A DNA stretch of 64,000 bases from Hominicoprocola sp037419475 (GCA_037419475.1 JAXYYF010000101.1:17217-81216), one strand, 5' to 3'. Shown: positions 24,983 through 34,273, counted from the first letter of the stretch. The notes: generated by a model from the letters alone, not told the origin. Translations and numbers: made by a program.

Positions 24983-25014
24983 AAAATCCCGTCGGAGTTC
25001 TCCGGCGGGATTTT
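24983..25014. terminator. Bidirectional terminator after the psu operon
   Basis: AAAATCCCGTCGGAG and TCCGGCGGGATTTT arms around a short loop. Confidence 0.85.
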
Positions 25015-25017
25015 CTT

Positions 25018-25671
25018 TTACGAATCAAGCAGTGCCAGCAGCTCGCCGGCGTTTGCGGCAATCTCGCCCGCGCCCGCCTCAACCAGCTGTTCCCGGTCGC
25101 GGAAACCCCAGCACACCGAAATGCATGCCATGCCGGCATTTCGCGCCGTCTGGATATCCACCTCGCTGTCGCCGACATAGACCGCGCGAGCCTTGTCCGC
25201 GCCAAGCTCCGCGAGTGCGTCGTTCGGCATATCGGGCGCCGGCTTGCGGCGGCGTGTGGCCGTTTCGCCCATCGCCGTATCAGCCAGCCCGCGGAAGCAC
25301 TCCGCGGCAAGCAGCTTCACCGCCTCGTCCGGCTTGTTGGACACGATGGCCAGACAGAAGCCGCGGCGCTTGAGCTCCTCCATCAGCCCGATCACACCCG
25401 GATAGGGGCGTGTTTTGATCTGGCAGTGCGCGGCATAATACGGCTTGTAGATTGCCAGTGCACGGCGCACCGTTTCGTCATCAGCGGCTTCGCCAAGCGC
25501 CCGGCGCAGCTGCATTTCCGCGCCGTTGCCGACAAAGGTGCGCATTTCGGCAAGCGTGCGTTCCGGATAGCCCAGCTCGCGCAGGGTATAGTTCGCCGCG
25601 TCGAGCAAGTCCTCAAGCGTGTCGAGCAGTGTTCCGTCCAGATCGAAGAGAACGGTGTCAAACTTCCGCAT
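25018..25671 (-). CDS. HAD-family phosphatase (phosphoglycolate phosphatase-like)
   Basis: A 217-residue haloacid-dehalogenase hydrolase. Motif I is FDLDGTLLDT near residue 9 (Asp nucleophile), followed by a helical cap domain (about residues 18-85). Motif II is AIVSNKP (about residue 112), motif III contains the Lys of RRRKPAPD, and motif IV is YVGDSEVDIQTARNAG. This layout is typical of Gph or PgmB-like phosphatases; the substrate cannot be told from sequence. GGAGG lies ahead of the ATG, at the end of the LysR gene (stop 25675), so both are co-transcribed from the LysR promoter. Confidence 0.88.
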   Translation of the reverse strand: MRKFDTVLFDLDGTLLDTLEDLLDAANYTLRELGYPERTLAEMRTFVGNGAEMQLRRALGEAADDETVRRALAIYKPYYAAHCQIKTRPYPGVIGLMEELKRRGFCLAIVSNKPDEAVKLLAAECFRGLADTAMGETATRRRKPAPDMPNDALAELGADKARAVYVGDSEVDIQTARNAGMACISVCWGFRDREQLVEAGAGEIAANAGELLALLDS

Positions 25672-25674
25672 GGC

Positions 25675-26586
25675 TCACACCTCCTTATTCTCGTCCGCCC
25701 GGATGCGTCTTTCGACCTCCTGCGTAAAGCGCGCAGTCGCCGCGCTGGGCGGCACATCGCGCAGCGTGCACATATCGACCGAACGCGCCGGGATCTCAAA
25801 ATCCGTTTTCAGCTCGCGGATCGCGCCGCCGGCCAGCTCGGCAGAGACAAACTCCCGCGTCACGCCCGCCACGCCGAAGCCGATGCGGGCCAGATCGACA
25901 AGCAGGCTGCGCGCGCCAAGCTCGATCTCGGGCGAGAGCGTGAGCCCATGGGTCAGGAAAAACTTTTCCAGATATACGCGCGAACTGGCCTTGCGCTCAA
26001 GGAGGATGAGCGGCAGTGCCGCGATCTCCTCCATCGAATAGGCATGGCTGAAATCGCAGGGATAGTCCGCCGCGGCGACAAAGCTCGTGTGCGTGGTCAG
26101 GCAGGGCACGCAATTGAGGCCCTCATTCTCCGCCGGAGAGGAGGCGAAGGCAACGTCCACCTTGCCCGAACGGAGCAGCCCGAGCACTTTATGGCTGCGG
26201 CCGCTGACGATCTGAATATGGATGTTGGGATATTTTTTATGGAACGAGTCCAGATGCGGCAACAGAAACTGGCTCGTCACCGTGTCGCTCGCGCCGATGA
26301 CCAGCTTACCCATTTGCAGCGCCTTGGTCTGCGCCAGCTTTTCCTCGCCCGTTTCCAACAGTCCCATCGCACTGCGCACATGCTCAAAGAGCATCTGGCC
26401 GTCGTCTGTCAGCGTCACGCCGCGCGGCGAGCGCACAAAAAGTCTTGTTTGCAGCGCGCCTTCGAGCTGCTTAATGCTCTGGCTCACTGCCGACTGCGAA
26501 ATATAAAGATTCTGCGCCGCCGCGGAAATATTCCCCGCCTCCGCGACTTCGCGGAACACACGGTACAGCTCCAGCTTTGCCGTCAT
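25675..26586 (-). CDS. LysR-family transcriptional regulator
   Basis: A 303-residue LysR-type regulator. The N-terminal winged helix-turn-helix (residues 1-60, YRVFREVAEAGNISAAAQNL and YISQSAVSQSIKQLE) is followed by a linker helix and the two-lobe effector-binding domain from about residue 90 (LVIGASDTVTSQFLLPHL). The GG of the linker lacks unusual features. It is transcribed divergently from the CofE-like gene (26741), separated by about 150 bp that would hold its binding site, and is followed after 3 nt by the HAD phosphatase. The likely target is the divergent gene, by the usual LysR arrangement; the effector is unknown. Confidence 0.92.
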   Translation of the reverse strand: MTAKLELYRVFREVAEAGNISAAAQNLYISQSAVSQSIKQLEGALQTRLFVRSPRGVTLTDDGQMLFEHVRSAMGLLETGEEKLAQTKALQMGKLVIGASDTVTSQFLLPHLDSFHKKYPNIHIQIVSGRSHKVLGLLRSGKVDVAFASSPAENEGLNCVPCLTTHTSFVAAADYPCDFSHAYSMEEIAALPLILLERKASSRVYLEKFFLTHGLTLSPEIELGARSLLVDLARIGFGVAGVTREFVSAELAGGAIRELKTDFEIPARSVDMCTLRDVPPSAATARFTQEVERRIRADENKEV

Positions 26587-26640
26587 AAGTCGATCCTCCG
26601 TTTATCTTTTGCGCTTATGTTAATTATTGAAATATTATTC

Positions 26641-26669
26641 TTTACTTATGCTACGGGAGCTATTATAAT
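26641..26669 (+). promoter_or_regulatory. Promoter of the CofE-like gene
   Basis: TTTACT, 17-bp spacer, TATAAT, in the LysR/CofE-like divergent region. Confidence 0.5.
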
Positions 26670-26740
26670 AGTGGGGCTGTAAAAACGCAAGCATTGATTT
26701 TTGATTTTGAAAATTGACATAGTTGAAGGAGAGCAAATAT

Positions 26741-27934
26741 ATGAGAACCATCGGTACTGTTGTGCGCGGCGTCCGCGCCCCCATCATCCGGCAGGGCGAC
26801 AATATCGCTCAGATCGCTGCCTCCGCCGTGGAGGAGGCTTGGAGTGAGGCCGGCATCACCCCGCACGACCGCGACGTCGTGGCCGTGACCGAATCCGTCG
26901 TCGCCCGCGCGCAGGGCAACTACGCCTCCGTGGACGACATTGCCGCCGACGTGCGCGCCAAGACCGGCGGCGAGACCGTCGGCGTGGCCTTCCCCATTCT
27001 CAGCCGCAACCGCTTCTCTCTGCTTCTGCGCGGCATGGCAAAGGGCTGCCGCAAGATCGTCCTGCTGCTCTCCTACCCATCCGACGAGGTCGGCAACCAT
27101 CTCGTCGACTGGGAAAAGCTGGATGCAGCCGGCGTTGATCCCTACCGCGACGTGCTCACACTCGCCGATTTCCGCGAGAAGTTCGGCCACATTCTCCATC
27201 CCTTCACCGGCATCGATTATATCGACTTCTACTCCGACATCATCCGCGCCGCCGGCGCGGATGTCGAGGTCATTTTTGCCAACCGCGTGACCACCCTGCT
27301 CGACTACACCGATACAGTCATCACCTGCGACATCCACACCCGCGCGCGCAGCAAGGCGCAGCTCAAGAAGGCGGGCGCGCGCATCGTGCTCGGTCTGGAC
27401 GATCTGCTCACCGCGCCGATCAACGGCTGCGGCTACAATGCGGAGTTCGGTCTGCTCGGCTCGAACAAGGCGACCGAGGACACCATCAAGCTCTTCCCGC
27501 GCGACTGCATGGCTGTCGCCGAGGAGCTCAGCGCCCTGCTCTCCAAGGCCAGCGGCAAACAGATTGAGGCCATGGTCTACGGTGACGGTGCGTTCAAGGA
27601 TCCCGTCGGCAAGATCTGGGAGCTGGCTGATCCAGTCGTCGCCCCCGGCTACACCAAGGGTCTGGTCGGCACGCCGAACGAGCTCAAACTCAAGTATCTG
27701 GCGGACAACGACTTCGGCGACCTTCAGGGCGAGGAGCTCAAGAAGGCCATCGAGGGGCGCATCCGTGAAAAGGGCAGCGGCAGTCTGGTCGGCAATATGG
27801 TCAGCGAGGGCACCACACCCCGCCGCCTGACCGACCTGATTGGCTCTCTGTGCGACCTGACGAGCGGCAGCGGCGACAAGGGCACGCCCATTGTCTACAT
27901 TCAGGGCTACTTTGATAACTACACCAACGAATAA
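26741..27934 (+). CDS. CofE-like (coenzyme F420-0:L-glutamate ligase family) protein
   Basis: A 397-residue protein whose N-terminal half resembles the F420-0:gamma-glutamyl ligase fold: MRTIGTVVRGVRAPIIRQGD, then DRDVVAVTESVVARAQGNYASVDDI, the VAVTES motif being the family's start of the nucleotide site. The second half (FANRVTTLLDYTDTVITCDIH, then GCGYNAEFGLLGSNKATED) is a clostridial extension. F420 itself is not known from most Oscillospiraceae and no other F420 gene is here, so a different glutamylation or amide-bond role is likely. GAAGGAG precedes the ATG at 26741; an upstream ATG at 26723 would place the start before the ribosome site. It is divergent from a LysR gene. Confidence 0.8.
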   Translation: MRTIGTVVRGVRAPIIRQGDNIAQIAASAVEEAWSEAGITPHDRDVVAVTESVVARAQGNYASVDDIAADVRAKTGGETVGVAFPILSRNRFSLLLRGMAKGCRKIVLLLSYPSDEVGNHLVDWEKLDAAGVDPYRDVLTLADFREKFGHILHPFTGIDYIDFYSDIIRAAGADVEVIFANRVTTLLDYTDTVITCDIHTRARSKAQLKKAGARIVLGLDDLLTAPINGCGYNAEFGLLGSNKATEDTIKLFPRDCMAVAEELSALLSKASGKQIEAMVYGDGAFKDPVGKIWELADPVVAPGYTKGLVGTPNELKLKYLADNDFGDLQGEELKKAIEGRIREKGSGSLVGNMVSEGTTPRRLTDLIGSLCDLTSGSGDKGTPIVYIQGYFDNYTNE

Positions 27935-27942
27935 TGTACTCC

Positions 27943-27980
27943 AAGGAGGCCGCGCCGACCGCGCGGTCTCCTCTTCTCTT
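27943..27980 (+). terminator. Probable terminator of the CofE-like gene
   Basis: AGGAGGCCGCGC and CGCGCGGTCTCCT arms (one mismatch), T/C-rich tail. Confidence 0.5.
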
Positions 27981-27994
27981 CGCAGCAAAAGCTC

Positions 27995-28023
27995 TTGCAC
28001 GGCCGAATGGGCTGTGCTATGAT
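27995..28023 (+). promoter_or_regulatory. Promoter of the stalk-domain protein gene
   Basis: TTGCAC, 17-bp spacer, TATGAT with extended TGC. Confidence 0.6.
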
Positions 28024-28094
28024 ACAGAAAACAGCCGCCCGGGCACAGAAGAGCGCGCATACAGGCAATCCGGACGGCACGGAAGGAGATCTCT

Positions 28095-29648
28095 ATGAAA
28101 AAAATTCTTTCCCTCGTTTTGGCGCTGGCTCTCGCGCTGGCGCTGGCGATTCCCGCGGGCGCGGCGGATCTCGGCGTAATCGGCGGAGCCGACGGCCCCA
28201 CCTCGATCATCGTCTCCGGCGGCTTTGATGCGTCAGCTCTCCTCAGGCAGCAGCGCTCTGAAGTCCTTAAAGCGCTCGGCGGTGTCGAGGGGCAGACCAA
28301 CATCCTGCTCGGCAGCAAGTGCATCACGTTTACCGACGCGGCTCCCGAAGCGAAAAACGGCCGCACGATGGTCCCTCTGCGTGCAACGCTGGAGGCCATG
28401 GGCGCGCAGGTCGACTACGATAACGCCGCACACGCGGCCGTCGTCACCCTTGGCGATAAGAGCTTCACCCATGTGATTGGCAGCGATGTGATCGACTTTT
28501 CCGACGGCACGCAGCTGAAGATGGACGTCGCGTCCTACGGCACGCCGGCAGGCCGCACGATGGTTCCCGTGCGCTTTTTCTCACAGGTGCTCGGCTACGA
28601 CGTGTTCTGGGACAACGACTATAAGCTCGTTTTTCTGCTGGATAAGGACGCCTTCATTTCGGATGTCGACGCGCATTTCTCTGTTCTCAACGACTTTCTT
28701 GCCAAGAGCGCCAAAAGCTTTGACGCCTCTAAAAATTACAGGGAGGACGTCGACCTCTCCGGCACAGTCAAGCTGCTCGACTCGATCAGCGGCGACCGCA
28801 GCTTCAATTATTCCGGCAAGATCACCGCACTGCTCGGACGCGACGGCATGACCATGACGCTCAGTGCGGATCTGAGCCGTCTGCTGGGGCTGCTGGAGAG
28901 CACGCTCGGCAGTCAGCTTCCCGCCGGATACCGCGAGGCGCTGGCAAAGCCGGAGCTCAGCGCGATCTTCGGCGACCGGCTTTATCTGAAGTCTCCCCTG
29001 CTCGACGCGCTTATGACCACCGCCGGCAGTGAAAGCACCGCTTCCGACGCATGGTACGCCATGGACGCAGGCACGAGCTTCTCCGCCCTTTATCAGGCCA
29101 TGTACGGCGGCAGCCAGTTTACCATCGGCAGCCTGCTCTATGCCGCGATGACACAGGGCGACGCGAATCATTTCTATACGGCGTGGTCCGGCGCAGTCGA
29201 CTCCGCCGCCATGCTCAAGGCACTTTACGCCGATGAGCTCTTCACGCGCTCCGGCAGTGCGTACCGCTGCCACATCGGCACGGATACGCTCGCGGCCGCC
29301 ATGAACGCCGCAGCGGGACAGGAGCTTTACACCGCCGATGCGCTCAAGGCCATGGGCGTCGAAAATTGCAGCATCGATCTGGTGGTCAGAAGCAACGGCA
29401 GCGCTGAAGCCAAGTGCGTGCTGGATGTCGCCCCGAACGGCGAGAGCCTGCTGCGCATCAACTACACTGCTTCCTCCAGCGGCGCCGGCGCCGCATTCAG
29501 GGGCAGCGTGCAGGTGCGCAATCTCTGCGACGTGACCTTCAGCGCAAACGCCTCCGTCCGCACGACAAAGGAAACGGTCAGCGCCTCGCCGGCTGCCGGC
29601 GAGACCGTGATCGAGCTCACGGGCGCTGCGGCGCAGCTCGGCGGCTGA
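28095..29648 (+). CDS. Secreted stalk-domain (copper amine oxidase N-terminal-like) protein
   Basis: A 517-residue exported protein. The signal peptide (KKILSLVLALALALALA, cut after AGA near residue 23) is followed by an odd glycine-rich stretch, LGVIGGADGPTSIIVSGG, then a stalk domain (about residues 75-180: NGRTMVPLRATLEAMGAQV, then GRTMVPVRFFSQVLGYDVFW) of the type found at the N-terminus of copper amine oxidase-like proteins in Clostridia. The rest (about 190-517) is a mixed domain I do not recognise. There are no catalytic motifs, no LPXTG and no surface-layer repeats. AAGGAG precedes the ATG. It is a stand-alone unit, followed by a GACCGC/GCGGTC hairpin with T-run at 29680-29702. Confidence 0.85.
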   Translation: MKKILSLVLALALALALAIPAGAADLGVIGGADGPTSIIVSGGFDASALLRQQRSEVLKALGGVEGQTNILLGSKCITFTDAAPEAKNGRTMVPLRATLEAMGAQVDYDNAAHAAVVTLGDKSFTHVIGSDVIDFSDGTQLKMDVASYGTPAGRTMVPVRFFSQVLGYDVFWDNDYKLVFLLDKDAFISDVDAHFSVLNDFLAKSAKSFDASKNYREDVDLSGTVKLLDSISGDRSFNYSGKITALLGRDGMTMTLSADLSRLLGLLESTLGSQLPAGYREALAKPELSAIFGDRLYLKSPLLDALMTTAGSESTASDAWYAMDAGTSFSALYQAMYGGSQFTIGSLLYAAMTQGDANHFYTAWSGAVDSAAMLKALYADELFTRSGSAYRCHIGTDTLAAAMNAAAGQELYTADALKAMGVENCSIDLVVRSNGSAEAKCVLDVAPNGESLLRINYTASSSGAGAAFRGSVQVRNLCDVTFSANASVRTTKETVSASPAAGETVIELTGAAAQLGG

Positions 29649-29717
29649 AGCCGTCTGAAAACAGCAAAAACCGGAAAAAGACCGCGAAAGCGGTCTTTTT
29701 CTTCGCATGCCGCAGCC

Positions 29718-29746
29718 TTGCATGAACGGCAGAGTTGTGGTAAACT
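29718..29746 (+). promoter_or_regulatory. Promoter of parC and following genes
   Basis: TTGCAT, 17-bp spacer, TAAACT, about 30 nt before the parC start. Confidence 0.55.
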
Positions 29747-29774
29747 AACAGCAATCATACATTGAGGTAACAGC

Positions 29775-32018
29775 ATGAAGAAGAACGAAAAGAAGGAATC
29801 CGTTTCCCAGCACCGCGCAAACCCGAATGTCCTCGGTCTGCACGCGGACGTGGTCGAGCAGCGCATCACCGACACGCTGGAAACAAACTACATGCCCTAT
29901 GCGATGTCAGTCATCGTCTCACGCGCCATTCCGGAGATCGACGGTTTCAAGCCCAGTCACCGCAAGCTGCTCTACACCATGTATAAAATGGGGCTTTTGA
30001 ACGGTGCGCGCACGAAGAGCGCGAACATCGTCGGTCAGACGATGCGTCTCAATCCCCATGGTGATGCGGCTATTTATGACACGATGGTGCGCCTTTCCAA
30101 GGGCTACGGCGCGCTGCTGCATCCGTTCGTGGACTCCAAGGGCAACTTCGGTAAGGTCTACTCACGCGATATGGCGTGGGCGGCAAGCCGCTACACCGAA
30201 GCCAAGCTCTCGGCCATCTGCGGCGAGCTGTTCCGCGACATTGACTCCGACACCGTCGACTTTATCGACAACTACGACAACACCATGAAGGAGCCGGCGC
30301 TGCTGCCGACGACCTTTCCCAATATTCTGGTGAGCGCCAATCAGGGCATCGCCGTCGGCATGGCAAGCCAGCTGTGCGGCTTCAACCTCGGTGAGGTGTG
30401 CGACACGACCATCGCCTACCTTAAAAATCCCGACTGCGACCTTACGGAAACGCTGCTCGCGCCCGATTTCCCGACCGGCGGCGAGGTGATCTGCGATCCC
30501 GACGCACTGCGCGAAATTTACGCGACCGGCCGCGGAGGCATCAAGGTTCGCGCCCGCTGGCGCTATGATAAAAAGGAAAACCTCATTGAGGTCTACGAGA
30601 TCCCCTACACTACCACGACCGAGGCCATTATGGACAAGGTCGCCGAGCTCATCAAAGCCGGCAAGGTCAAGGAGATCACCGATATGCGCGACGAGACCGA
30701 CCTCAACGGTCTCAAGCTGACGATTGACCTCAAGCGCGGCACCGATCCCGATAAGCTCATGCAGAAGCTGATGAAGTCCACCACATTACAGGACACCATG
30801 TCCTGCAACTTCAATGTTCTCATCGCAGGCATGCCGCGCGTGATGGGCGTGCGCGAGCTGTTGGAGGAATGGTGCGCATGGCGCACGGAATGCGTCCGCC
30901 GCCGCGTGTTCTTCGTAATGGGCAAAAAGAAGGACAAGCTGCATCTGCTCAAGGGTCTCAAACGCATCCTGCTCGACATCGACAAGGCGATCAAGATCAT
31001 TCGTGAGACCGAGGCCGAGACCGAGGTGGTGCCGAACCTGATGATCGGCTTCGGCATCGACCAGATCCAGGCGGAGTATGTCGCAGAGATCAAGCTGCGC
31101 AACATCAACAAGGAATATATCCTCAAGCGCGTGGAGGAGACCTCCGCATTGCAGGACGAGATTGAGGACCTCGAGGACATTCTGGCCCGGCCCGCGCGCG
31201 TGAAGAAGATCATCGTCACCGAACTTGAGGACGTGCGCAAGAAGTACGCCGAGCCGCGCAGAACCGGCATCGTCTACGGCCACGAAGTCGAGGAATATGT
31301 GGAAGAGAGCACGGTGGACGACTATCCTGTGTCCGTGTTCCTCTCCCGCGAAGGCTACTTCAAAAAGATCACGCCCGCGTCACTGCGTATGAACGCCGAG
31401 CAGAAGTATAAGGAGGGCGACGCGCTGGCCCAGAGCGCGGAGACCTCCAACGCCGCCGAGGTCATGTTCTTCACGGATCAATGTCAGGTCTACAAGGCCC
31501 GCCTTTCCGACTTTGACGACGCCAAGGCCTCCGTGCTGGGCGACTATCTGCCCGCAAAGCTCGGCATGGACGAGGGAGAGAGTGTCATTTCCATGGTGCT
31601 CCCCGGCGACTACCGCGGCTGTCTGGTCTTTTTCTTTGAAAACGGCAAGGCCGCCCGCGTAGAGCTATCCGCATACCAGACGACTTCAAACCGCCGCAAG
31701 CTCACCGGCGCATATTCGGACAAATCCCCCCTGCGCACCATACTGTGTCTGCGCGAGGACTGCGAGCTGGCCGTCTACTCCACCGAGCCGCGCGTGCTGG
31801 TGTTCTCCACCGCTCTGCTCGGCGTGAAGGCCACACGCACCACGCAGGGCGTCGCCGTTTTGACGCTGAAGAAGAAATTCACGCTCGATTACGCCTGTCC
31901 CGCCGAGGCGACCGGCATCACAAACCTCACGCGCTACCGCGGGCGCAGTCTGCCCGCGACCGGCGCGCTGCTCAAAACAGAGGACAGCGACGAAAAACAA
32001 ATCTCACTGATGGATTAA
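29775..32018 (+). CDS. parC: DNA topoisomerase IV subunit A (ParC-like)
   Basis: DNA-cleaving subunit of a type IIA topoisomerase; with ParE it decatenates and relaxes DNA. The 747-residue protein has the winged-helix breakage domain with catalytic Tyr140 (AWAASRYTEAKL), the tower and coiled-coil (about 330-480) and a degenerate six-bladed C-terminal domain (from about 490, EGYFKKITPASLRM) without the GyrA box, which argues for topoisomerase IV rather than gyrase. At the quinolone-determining site the motif is HGDAAIYDT, with Ala98 where ParC/GyrA normally has Ser or Thr. Ribosome site is weak (GAGGTAACAGC). It heads a run of plus-strand genes; its partner parE is 9 kb away. Confidence 0.92.
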   Translation: MKKNEKKESVSQHRANPNVLGLHADVVEQRITDTLETNYMPYAMSVIVSRAIPEIDGFKPSHRKLLYTMYKMGLLNGARTKSANIVGQTMRLNPHGDAAIYDTMVRLSKGYGALLHPFVDSKGNFGKVYSRDMAWAASRYTEAKLSAICGELFRDIDSDTVDFIDNYDNTMKEPALLPTTFPNILVSANQGIAVGMASQLCGFNLGEVCDTTIAYLKNPDCDLTETLLAPDFPTGGEVICDPDALREIYATGRGGIKVRARWRYDKKENLIEVYEIPYTTTTEAIMDKVAELIKAGKVKEITDMRDETDLNGLKLTIDLKRGTDPDKLMQKLMKSTTLQDTMSCNFNVLIAGMPRVMGVRELLEEWCAWRTECVRRRVFFVMGKKKDKLHLLKGLKRILLDIDKAIKIIRETEAETEVVPNLMIGFGIDQIQAEYVAEIKLRNINKEYILKRVEETSALQDEIEDLEDILARPARVKKIIVTELEDVRKKYAEPRRTGIVYGHEVEEYVEESTVDDYPVSVFLSREGYFKKITPASLRMNAEQKYKEGDALAQSAETSNAAEVMFFTDQCQVYKARLSDFDDAKASVLGDYLPAKLGMDEGESVISMVLPGDYRGCLVFFFENGKAARVELSAYQTTSNRRKLTGAYSDKSPLRTILCLREDCELAVYSTEPRVLVFSTALLGVKATRTTQGVAVLTLKKKFTLDYACPAEATGITNLTRYRGRSLPATGALLKTEDSDEKQISLMD

Positions 32019-32033
32019 AAGGGAGGTCATTGC

Positions 32034-32885
32034 TTGAAGCTGTTCAAACAATACGTTTCCATCACGCTCGGCTGCGCGCTTATGGCGCTGGCTTTTGACT
32101 GGTTCTATGCCCCCAACAAGCTCACGCTCGGCGGCTTCACCGGTATCGCGCAGGTCATCAATTTCTTCGTTCCCGCTCTGCCGGTCGGCATCACCGTCAT
32201 TCTGCTCAACGCGCCGCTTTTTCTTCTGAGTCTCCGGCGCTTCGGCAAGCGTTTTCTGGTACGCTCTTTCTTCGCCGTGGCGGTCAACTCCATCTTCATC
32301 GACCTCATCAACGCCGTCTATGCCTTTCAGCCGATGGATAAGCTCCTCGGCTGCATCTACGGCGGCGTGCTCGTGGGCGTTTCCCTTGGCTGGCTGCTGC
32401 GTGAGGAAGCCACTACCGGCGGTACGGAGCTCGGCGCATGGCTTTTGAAGTTCCGCATTCCCCAGCTCTCCATCGGCAATCTCTGCCTGTGCATCGACCT
32501 GACGATCATCGCGCTCTACGCGGCGGTGTTCCGCAGTCTGGAAAACGCGCTCTACGGCGGTATTGCGCTCTACATCTCCACCAAGGTAATGGATATGGTT
32601 GTCTACGGCGGCAGTGCGGCCAAGCTTGCCTATATCATCTCGAACGAGCAGGAGAAGATCACGCACGAGCTGCTCGCGCGCGACATGGGCGTCACCCGCC
32701 TGACGGCCGAAGGCGCCTATACGCGCGACGATAAGCCCGTACTGCTCTGCGCCATCCGCCGCAGTGAGATCGTGGCGGTCAAGCGGCTCGTCAACGAGAT
32801 CGACCCTGCCGCGTTCTTCATCGTCTGCGACGCGCGCGAGGTGCTTGGCGAAGGCTTTAGTGAATACAAGCCCGATGGGCTTTAA
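32034..32885 (+). CDS. YitT family membrane protein
   Basis: A 283-residue membrane protein of the YitT family. About five hydrophobic segments fill residues 5-180 (ALMALAFDWFYAPNKLTLGG; YGGVLVGVSLGWLLREEATT, then GGTELGAW). The C-terminal cytoplasmic DUF2179 domain (about 205-280) carries LLCAIRRSEIVAVKRLVNEI, then DPAAFFIV. Function is unknown; the family is predicted to be a transporter. Start is TTG at 32034, with a strong GGGAGG 6 nt upstream, 16 nt after parC, so it is likely co-transcribed with parC. Confidence 0.93.
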   Translation: MKLFKQYVSITLGCALMALAFDWFYAPNKLTLGGFTGIAQVINFFVPALPVGITVILLNAPLFLLSLRRFGKRFLVRSFFAVAVNSIFIDLINAVYAFQPMDKLLGCIYGGVLVGVSLGWLLREEATTGGTELGAWLLKFRIPQLSIGNLCLCIDLTIIALYAAVFRSLENALYGGIALYISTKVMDMVVYGGSAAKLAYIISNEQEKITHELLARDMGVTRLTAEGAYTRDDKPVLLCAIRRSEIVAVKRLVNEIDPAAFFIVCDAREVLGEGFSEYKPDGL

Positions 32886-32903
32886 AAAAAGGAGAAACTG
32901 ACA

Positions 32904-33509
32904 ATGGATTTCACAACGGTCAAAAATGCGCTGACTGCGCGCGGGTTCAAGGTGTCCTGCTTTGAAACGGGAAAAGAGGCTGCGGACTATCTCAATGCCC
33001 AGCTCGATGGCGCGACTATCGGCTTCGGAGGCAGCGTCACCCTTGACGAACTGGGGCTTTACGACTCTCTCGGCGCGCACAACACCGTCTACAGCCACTG
33101 GCACCTGCCCGAGGGCGCCACGGTGCCGCAGGTGCGCGGCAAGGCGGCGGAGAGCGAGCACTACATGCTCTCGGCCAACGGCATCGCCGAGACAGGCGAG
33201 ATCATCAACATCGACGGTGGCGGCAACCGTGTCGCCTCCATGCTCTATGGGCACAAAAAGCTGTGGATCATCGCGGGCAGCAACAAGATCGCCCCGACCT
33301 ATGACGAGGCGCTCTGGCGTGCGCGCAACATCGCCGCGCCGAAGAACGCACAGCGCCTGCACCGCAAGACGCCCTGTGCCGTGAAGGTCGACCGATGCTA
33401 CAACTGCAAAAGCCCCGAACGCATCTGCCGCGGTCTCGCCGTGCTGTGGGAGCCAATCCTCAACGTCGAAACCGAGGTCGTCCTGATCGACGAGGCGCTG
33501 GGCTACTAA
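32904..33509 (+). CDS. LUD-domain (LutC/YkgG-like) protein
   Basis: A 201-residue protein of the LUD/DUF162 family, related to LutC and to LutB N-terminal domains, which take part in lactate oxidation. Visible motifs are GATIGFGGSVTLDELGLYD, then NIDGGGNRVASMLYG and AGSNKIAPTYDEALWRARNI. A CysX2CysX6Cys pattern near the end (CYNCKSPERIC) may bind metal. The LutA and LutB partners are not adjacent, so a role in lactate use is not shown. Many Clostridia carry such stand-alone copies annotated as lactate utilization protein. AAAGGAG precedes the ATG; it is 18 nt after the YitT gene. Confidence 0.88.
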   Translation: MDFTTVKNALTARGFKVSCFETGKEAADYLNAQLDGATIGFGGSVTLDELGLYDSLGAHNTVYSHWHLPEGATVPQVRGKAAESEHYMLSANGIAETGEIINIDGGGNRVASMLYGHKKLWIIAGSNKIAPTYDEALWRARNIAAPKNAQRLHRKTPCAVKVDRCYNCKSPERICRGLAVLWEPILNVETEVVLIDEALGY

Positions 33510-33534
33510 ACGGTCAAACTGGGGGAGGCGCGCC

Positions 33535-34200
33535 GTGAAACAGAAAATCATTCTTCTCGCCGCGGCGCTGAGTCTGCTGCTCACCGGCTGCGGCAGCTCG
33601 CTGCTCTCGCGCTCGTGGTCGTCGGTCACGCCGCATAGCGCCGGCTACTGGGAGGACGGCGGCCGCGACACACTGCGCGCCGACAGCTATCAGGATCTTG
33701 TCAACACGCTGCTTCTGCTCGTGGATGACCACGCCGAAAGCGGCGTTGTCCGCTGCTATTTCGGCGGCGATGTGGAATATACCGAGCTTGCCGCTGACGC
33801 GTGCAGCGAGGTCCAGCAGGAGACGGCGCTGGGGGCGTATCTGCTCGATTACATCACCTACTCCGGTCAGGAGGAGCGCGGCTTTTATGAGCTGACGCTT
33901 CGCTTCGGCTACCGCCGCACGGCAGAGGAACAGCAGAGCATCATCAACGCCACAAGCACCGAAGCTCTTCCCGATCTGCTGCGCACCGCGGCAGAGGAAG
34001 GCAAAACATCCCTCGTCGTGCGCGTCACCTACTTCTCCACCGACCGGAGCGGCGTGGAAGAGCAGATCCATGCCGTGCAGGCCGAGCTTTCCGGCCTGCA
34101 TTCGGCACAGGAGCTGTCCGCGCCGTGGCCCGTTGCATTTTATCCCGACACCGCAGAGCCGGGCATTGTGGAAATCCGGCTCTCCGCAGAAGCGGAATAA
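33535..34200 (+). CDS. Putative lipoprotein
   Basis: A 221-residue exported lipoprotein: signal KQKIILLAAALSLLLTGC with lipobox LTGC at residue 16-19. The mature part has alternating strands and helices (YQDLVNTLLLLVDDHAESGV; YELTLRFGYRRTAEEQQSI) and no domain I recognise. The start is a GTG at 33535 with GGGGGAGG 6-8 nt upstream; no other start gives the signal peptide. It lies 25 nt after the LUD gene, within the parC-led group of plus-strand genes, and may be part of the same transcript. Confidence 0.8.
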   Translation: MKQKIILLAAALSLLLTGCGSSLLSRSWSSVTPHSAGYWEDGGRDTLRADSYQDLVNTLLLLVDDHAESGVVRCYFGGDVEYTELAADACSEVQQETALGAYLLDYITYSGQEERGFYELTLRFGYRRTAEEQQSIINATSTEALPDLLRTAAEEGKTSLVVRVTYFSTDRSGVEEQIHAVQAELSGLHSAQELSAPWPVAFYPDTAEPGIVEIRLSAEAE

Positions 34201-34273
34201 AAGAAGAACATCTTCCATAAAATTATGAACCGATCATCACCAGTCCGGTAGATGAAAAGGAGGCTTTGATACC

